Source: Deltaproteobacteria bacterium
Lineage (GTDB): Bacteria > Myxococcota_A > UBA796 > UBA9615
DNA length: 7,862 nucleotides
NCBI GenBank assembly: GCA_029261955.1
Contig: JAJDAI010000098.1
Location: forward strand, 1 to 7,862
Direction of reading: 5' to 3'
In this document: one piece after another, positions 1 to 5,659 of the stretch
Layout: the number at the start of each line of letters is the position of its first letter
How positions within the stretch are numbered: position 1 is the first letter of the stretch
Program-made: the position numbers and the translations under genes
The notes under the pieces: model-generated
What the model was told of the DNA's origin: nothing
The model's database searches: none
Seen by the model: only the letters and a program-made list of their open reading frames with translations

Positions 1-147
1 GATGCGCGAGGTCGCTTCCTCTTCGTCGCCCCCGTGCAGGTCGGTGGGGCTGAGGGCTCGGCCCGACTCGCTGGAGCCGGCCCGCGGGACTTCGATCTTT
101 CGGGTCATCGCCTTGACGAGCGAACCCCAGAGCTGATCGGATGCCAT
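1..147 (-). CDS. N-terminal part of an unrecognised protein, cut by the left window edge
   Basis: Read leftward from an ATG at 147-145, the frame stays open for 49 codons to the window edge. The protein begins MASDQLWGSLVKAMTRKIEV and becomes acidic and polar (GGDEEEATSRI). A good ribosome-binding site, GGGAG (157-153), sits 5 nt upstream of this ATG, which supports both gene and start. G/C occupies the third position in 41 of the 49 codons, consistent with real coding. I see no signal peptide, membrane segment or known motif in this piece, so no function can be given. The gene is transcribed divergently from the zinc-ribbon gene, and a TATAAT box about 80 bp upstream of the start could serve it. 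Confidence is moderate that this is a gene and nil on its function. Confidence 0.65.
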   Translation of the reverse strand, partial: MASDQLWGSLVKAMTRKIEVPRAGSSESGRALSPTDLHGGDEEEATSRI

Positions 148-226
148 TGAATCTCCCAGGTGCCTGTGGTGCTTTCCGCCGGTCAGTGGAGCGCCTCCCC
201 AAGTGCTCACCGTCAACGGGGGCGCC

Positions 227-255
227 ATTATAGGGCCGGCGACTGGCGGTGCCGC
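227..255 (-). promoter_or_regulatory. Candidate sigma-70-like promoter for the leftward gene
   Basis: On the minus strand there is a perfect TATAAT at 232-227, rare by chance in DNA this G+C-rich. A weak -35 (GCGGCA, 255-250, 3 of 6 consensus positions) lies 17 bp upstream. Transcription would start near 220 and give an untranslated leader of about 70 nt before the ATG at 147. The -35 position falls inside the first inverted repeat (244-257), so a protein bound there could block the promoter. The -10 match is seen directly; promoter activity is inferred. Confidence 0.35.
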
Positions 256-268
256 CACAGAGCTGTGG
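244..268. repeat. Two overlapping inverted repeats with centres 11 bp apart, possible operator
   Basis: The first dyad is TGGCGG-TG-CCGCCA (244-257) and the second is CCACAG-AG-CTGTGG (255-268). Both have perfect 6-bp arms around a 2-bp centre and share the CCA at 255-257. Their centres are 11 bp apart, about one helical turn, so two dimers could bind the same DNA face. The pair lies between divergent genes and covers the weak -35 of the leftward promoter. If transcribed, the two hairpins would exclude each other because they share bases. A regulatory role is inferred from position and symmetry. Confidence 0.35.
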
Positions 269-333
269 GAAAGATCGGGCGAGGGTGGCCGCTGCTACAT
301 TGCGGACCCGAATTCCGCCCGAGGGACCTTCCC

Positions 334-663
334 GTGCGCCCCCGCCGATCGCTTCGCCGACTGCTCAGCCGCGCCCGTTTCTACGGGCTGCCCCACGTGC
401 ACTGCCCGACCTGCGGCGGCGACAACGCCGTGCCCGAGGACGGGGGGGAGCGGGTCTGCGCCGTCTGCGGCACGCGGTGGTTTCGCTTCGACCTGAGCGG
501 GGACCTCGCCGCCGATCTGGAGGCGATCGAAGAGCGGGTGGGCGAGGAGAGCTGGTGCGTGACCCTGCACCCCGTCCTCCTGGAGTCCCCCGACGGCGCC
601 GGGGTCTGCCGCCCCGCCCCCATGCGCGGGATCGCGCTGGTCTACCGCCCCGCGCCAGCTTGA
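334..663 (+). CDS. Small zinc-ribbon protein of unknown function
   Basis: This 109-residue protein starts at GTG 334, preceded by GAGGGA (321-326) at 7 nt spacing. The open frame continues upstream, but that part has no convincing ribosome-binding site and reads as low-quality protein. After a basic N-terminus (RPRRSLRRLLSRARF) comes a zinc-ribbon pair, CPTCG (C24, C27) and CAVCG (C42, C45), a C-X2-C-X14-C-X2-C arrangement that should bind one zinc. The remainder is acidic around residues 53-72 and then forms a short strand-rich tail. Codons are strongly G/C at position 3. No known enzyme domain is visible; such ribbons occur in nucleic-acid-binding, protein-binding and regulatory proteins. 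It lies 70 bp upstream of the glycosyltransferase/radical SAM gene on the same strand and may share its transcript, but a functional link is only positional. Confidence 0.7.
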   Translation: MRPRRSLRRLLSRARFYGLPHVHCPTCGGDNAVPEDGGERVCAVCGTRWFRFDLSGDLAADLEAIEERVGEESWCVTLHPVLLESPDGAGVCRPAPMRGIALVYRPAPA

Positions 664-733
664 GTGCTCGCGTGGGCCCGCGCGCGGAGCGGCGGTTCTG
701 ATTCTCACCGGCCATACTGGGCTGCCCATCGCC

Positions 734-3289
734 ATGAACGTCACGATCGCCACCCGAGAAGACCTCTTCCCCGCCGTGCACGGCGGCGCCGTGAAGATCG
801 TGCGCACGGCGCAGGCGATCTCGAAGGTCGGCGGCGAGGTCACGATCGTCACCTCGGATCGGCTGCGCTACCACCGCTTCGTGGACGGCGAGCACGAGCT
901 GCTGCCCTACCCGCCGCGCCTCGTCGCCGCGACCCGCGTTCCGCCCGTGCTGCGAGGCCTGCTCGACCGGCTGCACGTGCCCGACTACTGGCGCACGGTG
1001 CAGGCCCTGCTGGTCGCGCTCGGCTACCCCGAGGACGAGCACCTGCTCTACCAGCCGATGGTCGACCCGGAGTTCTGGCTCCGCACGCTCTACGTGGGGC
1101 GAACCCACCGCAGTGACTGGTTCCAGGCGGAGTTCCCCGGCTTCCTGGCGCCCTGCTACGTCGCGGCCCGGCTGCTGCGCAAGAAGTGCTCGCTGGTCCA
1201 GCACAACGTCGAGTGGAAGCGGCTCGAGGACACGACGGAGCTGCCGGTCGATGTGATTGAGCGGCTGCGCGAGATCGAGATGCAGCTCTGCCACCTCGCC
1301 GACGAGGTCATCACCTGCAGCTCCGACGACCGCGAGCTGATGCTGCCCGACGACTTCGAGCGGGGCGAGATCACGGTCATCCCGCACGGCGTCGACATCG
1401 AGAGCTACGGGCTCAAGAGCGGCGCGGGCATTCGGGATTCGTACGGCGTGCCCGACGATCACGGGCTCATCTTCTTCCACGGAACCCTGCACTACTGGCC
1501 CAACACCGTGGCCTGCCGGATCTTCGCTGAGGAGGTTCTCCCGCGCCTGCGCGCGCGAGGGCGCAAGGTCAAGGTCATCGCCGCGGGCATGAACCCGCCG
1601 GAGCGCTACCAGCACCCCGACCTGCTCTACCCGGGCGTCGTGGACGACCTGGCGACGCACGTGGCGGCGGCGGACCTCTGCGCCGTGCCCCTGATGGACG
1701 GCGGCGGCACGCGGCTCAAGCTGCTCGAGTACTTCGCGGGGCGGGCGCCGGTCGTCAGCACGCGCAAGGGCGCCGAGGGCCTGGTGGTCGAGGATGGCCG
1801 CGAGATCTTCCTGGTGGACGACGGCGACTGGGACACCTTCGTCGACCGCATCGAGCACCTGCTGGATGCCCGGCAGGACGCGCTCGGCATGGGGGAGCTG
1901 GCCCGGCGCTTCGTCGAGCAGTACAGCTGGCTGCACGTGGGCGAGGCCTTCCTCGAGCTCTACGGGGACCGGGACGCCGTGCGCGGCACCGACTTCAACA
2001 TCGAGTTCCTGAACCGGGTCGAGCGGGACCAGCGGCCGCTGATCGACGTCGGCGCGGAGCGCTTCGCGGTGAAGGCGCAGGAGCTGGACCGCGTGCACAG
2101 CAAGGAGCGGCGCGGCAACGCGAGCACGCTGCTGGTGAAGGACGTCGAGCCGCAGATCGCGCATTGGTCTGCGGAGGAGGTCCAGCACGAGCTGAGCGAG
2201 GAGGACATCGTCCGCCACCTGCCGCAGGACGTGGACTGGCAGAAGCCGCGCACGATGATCCTGCTGCTCAACAAGCGCTGCAATTTGAAGTGCGACTTCT
2301 GCGACCTGTGGCACTTCACCGACCTGATGCCCTTCGAGCACGCCGCGACCATCATCAAGCGGGCGCCGGCGGCGGGGGTGAAGACCCTGGTGATCACGGG
2401 CGGCGAGCCCTTCGTGCACCCGCGCATCTTCGAGATCATCGAGCTGGCGAAGAACCTGGGCCTGGGCGTGAACATCACGACCAACGGCACGCTGCTGCGC
2501 AAGGATCTGCAGCGGCTCAAGGACAGCTGGGTGGACTCGCTGTCCATCTCGCTGGACGGCTTCGAGGGCAACCACGATCGGCTGCGGGGCGTGGACGGGA
2601 CCTACGCCGAGGTCATGGCGACGCTGGACGCGCTCCAGGCCGAGACCGACATCCACCTGAACGTCTACTTCGTCGTCACCAACCAGAACGTGCGCGACCT
2701 CGTGCCGGTCTACGACATGACCCACGAGCGCGGCATCGCCTTCGACTTCTGGCCGGTCAACGGCTACCCGCACCTCTTCATCAGCACCGAGGAGGACCGG
2801 GCGGTCTACGAGGGGGCCATCGAGCGCATCGCGCAGACCGAGCCGCAGGTGGCGGCGCGCATGGACTACTACCGCTACGGGCAGGAGTACATGGACGGCC
2901 GGCGCGACCACGTGCGCTGCCTGGGGCTGAACGAGCAGTTCGGGGTGAACCACGAGGGGCAGCTGGTGCCCTGCTGTGTGTGGGACCAGAAGGGGCTGCA
3001 GGTGGGCTCCGCCCTGGACGAGCCGCTGGACCAGCTGCTGTTCAGCGAGCGCGCCCAGGCCATGCGGGAGCAGATATTCGAGGTCGGCTGCGTGGACCAG
3101 TGCTTCAACCACAGCTTGTATGAGTTCCAGCAGGCGACGGGGCTGCCCTTCGTCGTGCAGGAGGCGAAGGAGCCGATGGATGAATCGACGGCCGTGATCA
3201 AGGAGTCGGGGCAGGCGCGCGAGGGGGCCGCGAAGGCTCGAAGGCGAGCGGCCTCGAAGGCGCGGCGCAAGAAGGAGCTGTCTTCGTGA
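734..3289 (+). CDS. Bifunctional GT4-type glycosyltransferase fused to a radical SAM/SPASM-like enzyme
   Basis: The 851 residues form one uninterrupted frame with two enzymes. Residues 1-420 are a GT-B fold, GT4-like glycosyltransferase: N-terminal glycine loop HGGAVKIVR (16-24), QHNVEW (156-161), IPHGVD (216-221), GTLHYWPN (250-257) and the donor-site stretch GGGTRLKLLEY (323-333). This half should transfer a sugar from a nucleotide-activated donor. Residues 420-505 are a charged linker. Residues 505-800 are radical SAM: the cluster motif C516-X3-C520-X2-C523, GGEP at 556-559 for SAM binding, SLDGF at 606-610, then a SPASM-like end with C729, C747, C748, C786 and C790 that could hold an auxiliary 4Fe-4S cluster. 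The tail (about 820-851) is very basic. The ATG is chosen because a typical GT4 first strand follows, although no clear Shine-Dalgarno precedes it. The stop overlaps the next gene. Substrate unknown. Confidence 0.9.
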   Translation: MNVTIATREDLFPAVHGGAVKIVRTAQAISKVGGEVTIVTSDRLRYHRFVDGEHELLPYPPRLVAATRVPPVLRGLLDRLHVPDYWRTVQALLVALGYPEDEHLLYQPMVDPEFWLRTLYVGRTHRSDWFQAEFPGFLAPCYVAARLLRKKCSLVQHNVEWKRLEDTTELPVDVIERLREIEMQLCHLADEVITCSSDDRELMLPDDFERGEITVIPHGVDIESYGLKSGAGIRDSYGVPDDHGLIFFHGTLHYWPNTVACRIFAEEVLPRLRARGRKVKVIAAGMNPPERYQHPDLLYPGVVDDLATHVAAADLCAVPLMDGGGTRLKLLEYFAGRAPVVSTRKGAEGLVVEDGREIFLVDDGDWDTFVDRIEHLLDARQDALGMGELARRFVEQYSWLHVGEAFLELYGDRDAVRGTDFNIEFLNRVERDQRPLIDVGAERFAVKAQELDRVHSKERRGNASTLLVKDVEPQIAHWSAEEVQHELSEEDIVRHLPQDVDWQKPRTMILLLNKRCNLKCDFCDLWHFTDLMPFEHAATIIKRAPAAGVKTLVITGGEPFVHPRIFEIIELAKNLGLGVNITTNGTLLRKDLQRLKDSWVDSLSISLDGFEGNHDRLRGVDGTYAEVMATLDALQAETDIHLNVYFVVTNQNVRDLVPVYDMTHERGIAFDFWPVNGYPHLFISTEEDRAVYEGAIERIAQTEPQVAARMDYYRYGQEYMDGRRDHVRCLGLNEQFGVNHEGQLVPCCVWDQKGLQVGSALDEPLDQLLFSERAQAMREQIFEVGCVDQCFNHSLYEFQQATGLPFVVQEAKEPMDESTAVIKESGQAREGAAKARRRAASKARRKKELSS
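3271..3277 (+). promoter_or_regulatory. Ribosome-binding site for the second radical SAM gene, inside the fusion gene
   Basis: GAAGGAG lies 8 nt before the GTG at 3286 and encodes part of the KKE near the fusion protein's C-terminus. With the GTGA overlap of start and stop (3286-3289) it fixes the downstream start and points to coupled translation. Confidence 0.7.
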
Positions 3290-4530
3290 GTCGCGACGTG
3301 TCGAAGCTGAACCTCGGCGGGTCCTACATGGTCCTCGAGCTGACGAACCGCTGCCCGCTGAAGTGCGGGCACTGCGCCGTGGCCGAGGCGCCGCTGGGGC
3401 ACCCGCACTACAGCGACATCGAGCATCTGTCGGTCGGCCTGGTGCGTGAGCTGCTTGTGGATCTCAAGGCGGCGGGGCTGCGCTTCGACAACCTGGTCTT
3501 GTTCTGGCTCGGGGAGCCGCTGAGCAATCCGGATTTTGTCGAAATCTACGAGCTGATCCTGGAGCACACCGGGGACTGCGAGATCTTCGGCAAGCTCGAG
3601 GTGCACACGAACACCTTCCCGCTCAAGGAGGAGATCGCGCTGGCGGCGCTGAACAACCGGCAGATCCCGCAGGTCTGGCACCTGACGATGGACGCGATCA
3701 CGAAGGACACCTTCGCCGTCATCAAGGGCCTGGACGCCTTCGAGAAGTCCCAGAAGCAGAGCCTGAAGATGGTGCAGCTCAAGGGCTCGACGGAGTCGAA
3801 GTGGCCCAAGCTCGCCATGCAGTTCATCGTCAGCGACGTGAACGAGGGCGAGGCCGAGGAGTTCGTGCGCTTCTGGACCGCGGCCTACGAGGAGGCGGGG
3901 TTGCCCATCGCGACCACCGGCTTCCACGTGCCCAGCGAGGGGCCCGAGAACTACATCTACCTGAAGTCGCTGGACTGCCCGACGCCGCAGGAGCAGGAGC
4001 GCCAGAACCGGGTCTACGTCGGCCTGATGAAGCGGCTGGGCTTGCGGTCCCCGGTGGATCCCGACGCCGAGGAGAAGGTGGAGTCGGAGATCCCGCGGGA
4101 GCTCAGCACGCCCTGCTCGGGCTTCTTCATGACGCCGACCATCGGCAGCGACGGGCGCATCACGATGTGCACGCGGGACAACAGCTACCACCTGGTGGTG
4201 GGGAACCTGAAGGACGCGTCCTTCTCCAAGATCTGGCTGGACTCGCCGGTCCTGAACCGGCGCCGCCAGATGGTCGCGCGCGGCGACTACAGCGAGCTGC
4301 CCTACTGCCAGACCTGCTTCATCCCCTCGAGCGTGAACTACTCGGGGATCACGCCGGAGCAGATCTCGGGCTTCCTCGGCGGGGCGGAGCTGGAAGGGGC
4401 CTTGGTCGAGGCGCCGTCGGGGCTTCCGAAGTGGGCGCGGCCCTTCCCGGATGACTACGCGGGCAAGCCCCAGGACCAGGTCTACGAGGACCGGACGGGC
4501 ACGCGGCTCGTGCAGATCGGAGGCCAGTGA
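3286..4530 (+). CDS. Radical SAM/SPASM-like protein with LGEP variant motif
   Basis: This 414-residue protein starts at GTG 3286, overlapping the previous stop by 4 nt (GTGA), with GAAGGAG 8 nt upstream. The radical SAM cluster motif is C23-X3-C27-X2-C30 (CPLKCGHC). The usual GGEP motif reads WLGEP (74-78), so the first glycine is leucine while the Glu-Pro is kept. The C-terminal half has C277, C295 after a strand-turn 'IGSDGRITMC', and C341-X2-C344, a SPASM-like layout for one auxiliary iron-sulfur cluster. 'VVGNLKDASFSKIW' (about 303-316) matches the SPASM pattern of a GN turn followed by an I-W segment. By family it should cleave SAM to a 5'-deoxyadenosyl radical and modify a substrate in the cytoplasm. 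It is less like the other two radical SAM domains than they are like each other, so it probably does a different step. Substrate not identifiable. Confidence 0.88.
   Translation: MSRDVSKLNLGGSYMVLELTNRCPLKCGHCAVAEAPLGHPHYSDIEHLSVGLVRELLVDLKAAGLRFDNLVLFWLGEPLSNPDFVEIYELILEHTGDCEIFGKLEVHTNTFPLKEEIALAALNNRQIPQVWHLTMDAITKDTFAVIKGLDAFEKSQKQSLKMVQLKGSTESKWPKLAMQFIVSDVNEGEAEEFVRFWTAAYEEAGLPIATTGFHVPSEGPENYIYLKSLDCPTPQEQERQNRVYVGLMKRLGLRSPVDPDAEEKVESEIPRELSTPCSGFFMTPTIGSDGRITMCTRDNSYHLVVGNLKDASFSKIWLDSPVLNRRRQMVARGDYSELPYCQTCFIPSSVNYSGITPEQISGFLGGAELEGALVEAPSGLPKWARPFPDDYAGKPQDQVYEDRTGTRLVQIGGQ
4519..4523 (+). promoter_or_regulatory. Ribosome-binding site deciding the start of the third radical SAM gene
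   Basis: GGAGG lies 3 nt before a GTG at 4527 and 6 nt before an adjacent in-frame ATG at 4530. The 6-nt spacing and the ATG favour a start at 4530, overlapping the previous stop codon by one base (TGATG). The GTG would add one residue only. Confidence 0.6.
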
Positions 4531-5549
4531 TGGAGGGCTTTTTCGTGGGCGACGCGGCCCGCTACAACGACGGCCTGGGCCACAAGGTCAAGCTGCGGCT
4601 CGCGGACGGCCTGCCCACGCAGGTGCACGTCAGCATCACCGACCGCTGCTGCCTGCCCTGCCGCATGTGCGACATCTGGCGGATCAGCCCGAAGGAGGAG
4701 ATGACCACCAACGAGTGGAAGGGCGTCTTCGACCAGATCGGGGCCTGGGCGGGGCCGGTGGGCCTGAACTTCGCGGGCGGCGAGCCCTTCCTCCGCAAGG
4801 ACATCTTCGAGCTGACGCGCTACGCGACCGACCTGGGCTTCACGGTCACGTCGAATACGAATGCGACGGTCTTCAACGCGGACAAGGTGAAGCGGCTGGC
4901 GGATAGCGGGTTGGACATCCTCTATGTCTCGCTGGACGGCTTCGAGGCGAAGAGCCACGACCACATGCGCGGCGAGGTCGGCACCTACGACAAGGTGATG
5001 CGCACGCTGGACCTGGTCGATGAGGTGCCGAACCCCCGCGTCATCGTCGCGATGATCATCAGCAAGCTGAACGTGGGCGAGATCATCCCCATGGCCGACT
5101 GGACCCGCGAGCGGGACTACCAGGTGGTCTACCAGCCGCTCTTCAACAACTTCGGGCGCGAGTACGACCCGCAGTGGTACGTGAAGTCGCCCTTGTTTCC
5201 CCGCGAGGAGCACCTGGATCAGCTGGATGCCTCGCTGGACTACCTGATCGGCATCAAGGAGAACGACGGGCACGTCTGCAACGCGGTGGGGCAGCTGAGG
5301 GAGATGAAGCGCTACTTCCGCTCGCCCAGCGTGTCGAACGGGCTGCCCTGCAACGCCGGGCACTCGGACATCAGCCTCGACCCCTACGGGAACATGCTGC
5401 TGTGCTTCTGGCTGCCGCCGGTGGGGGACGTCAGGAAGACGCCGATCCCGTGGATGTGGAACTCGGCGAAGTCGCAGCGGAGGCGGTGGCAGGCGCACAA
5501 CTGCCCGCGGACCTGCAACATGCTGAACTGCAACTTCGAGCACTTGTAG
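4530..5549 (+). CDS. Radical SAM/SPASM-like protein, last gene of the coupled block
   Basis: The protein has 339 residues from ATG 4530 (340 if the GTG at 4527 is used). The N-terminal domain has C40-X3-C44-X2-C47 (with an additional C41), AGGEPF with GGEP at 83-86, and SLDGF at 134-138 followed by HDHMRG and GTYDKVM. The latter stretch closely matches the radical SAM half of the fusion protein (SLDGF, HDRLRG, GTYAEVM), so the two are paralogues. The C-terminal part carries C274, C292 ('DPYGNMLLC'), C325, C329 and C334, a SPASM-like set able to ligate at least one auxiliary cluster; C250 lies between the domains. The protein ends soon after C334 (NFEHL). It is expected to be a SAM-dependent radical enzyme acting in the same pathway as the two genes upstream. 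Of SPASM/twitch enzymes some act on peptides (PqqE and AlbA types) and others on sugars (BtrN type), so the substrate class is open. Confidence 0.9.
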   Translation: MEGFFVGDAARYNDGLGHKVKLRLADGLPTQVHVSITDRCCLPCRMCDIWRISPKEEMTTNEWKGVFDQIGAWAGPVGLNFAGGEPFLRKDIFELTRYATDLGFTVTSNTNATVFNADKVKRLADSGLDILYVSLDGFEAKSHDHMRGEVGTYDKVMRTLDLVDEVPNPRVIVAMIISKLNVGEIIPMADWTRERDYQVVYQPLFNNFGREYDPQWYVKSPLFPREEHLDQLDASLDYLIGIKENDGHVCNAVGQLREMKRYFRSPSVSNGLPCNAGHSDISLDPYGNMLLCFWLPPVGDVRKTPIPWMWNSAKSQRRRWQAHNCPRTCNMLNCNFEHL

Positions 5550-5584
5550 AGACAGGCCGAGCAAAAACAGCAAGTTATGGCCTG

Positions 5585-5598
5585 GTTCGTTGTCGAAC
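5585..5598. repeat. Small inverted repeat after the radical SAM block
   Basis: GTTCG-TTGT-CGAAC has perfect 5-bp arms and a 4-nt loop, 35 bp past the stop of the last radical SAM gene. It is followed by a pyrimidine stretch (GCTTCCCTCT) but no T run, so it is at best a weak terminator. It could also be a recombinase or regulator binding site. The surrounding 5550-5600 stretch is visibly more A+T-rich than the genes on either side. Confidence 0.3.
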
Positions 5599-5607
5599 GC
5601 TTCCCTC

Positions 5608-5636
5608 TAGACACACCGGGGACACACGGATACGGT
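5608..5636 (+). promoter_or_regulatory. Weak candidate promoter for the recombinase gene
   Basis: TAGACA (5608-5613, 5 of 6 to the -35 consensus) and TACGGT (5631-5636, 3 of 6 to the -10 consensus, keeping TA and the final T) are separated by 17 bp. Transcription would begin near 5643, leaving a leader of about 17 nt. The region overlaps the two GACACAC repeats. Inferred from spacing only. Confidence 0.25.
5610..5627 (+). repeat. Direct repeat GACACAC, two copies at 11-bp period
   Basis: GACACAC occurs at 5610-5616 and again at 5621-5627, separated by CGGG. A period of 11 bp places both copies on the same DNA face, as expected of binding sites for a DNA-binding protein such as a recombinase arm-binding domain. 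It is short enough to be chance. Confidence 0.3.
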
Positions 5637-5638
5637 GG

Positions 5639-5657
5639 CTCCTCTCGTAAGGAGGGG
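5639..5657 (+). promoter_or_regulatory. Hairpin that hides the recombinase ribosome-binding site
   Basis: AAGGAGG (5649-5655) is the Shine-Dalgarno sequence for the recombinase. The preceding CTCCTCT (5639-5645) can pair with GGAGGGG (5651-5657) over seven positions, including two G-U pairs, with a 5-nt loop. A five-pair alternative is CTCCT with AGGAG. In a read-through transcript this would hide the ribosome-binding site. A transcript started near 5643 would lack most of the left arm and be translated freely. Confidence 0.4.
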
Positions 5658-5659
5658 TG

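Noticed and set aside
160..333. Upstream extension of the zinc-ribbon frame to ATG 160
   Set aside because: The added residues are Arg/Ala-rich without protein-like pattern, and the region contains a TATAAT box and inverted repeats. GTG 334 has a proper ribosome-binding site.
664..690. G+C-rich stem-loop after the zinc-ribbon stop as a terminator
   Set aside because: The stem is imperfect with a bulge and no T run follows, so it cannot be called an intrinsic terminator in DNA this rich in G+C.
713..718. CATACT as a -10 box for the fusion gene
   Set aside because: No acceptable -35 lies 15-19 bp upstream and the match is only moderate.
365..3112. Very long open frame (915 codons) on the minus strand
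   Set aside because: It has the same codon boundaries as the fusion gene and is its exact antisense, extending over the gap and the zinc-ribbon gene. It is open because TTA, CTA and TCA codons are avoided in this G+C-rich DNA. The sense strand has clear enzyme motifs.
2875..5573. Long minus-strand open frames opposite the second and third radical SAM genes (2875-4191 and 4482-5573)
   Set aside because: They are antisense to genes with intact cluster motifs and have low-complexity translations rich in Val, Leu, His and Arg. They are codon-bias shadows.
5580..5600. tRNA T-arm-like GGTTCG..CGAAC as a possible tRNA or attachment site
   Set aside because: No acceptor, D or anticodon stem can be built around it, and the loop lacks the T-loop pattern.
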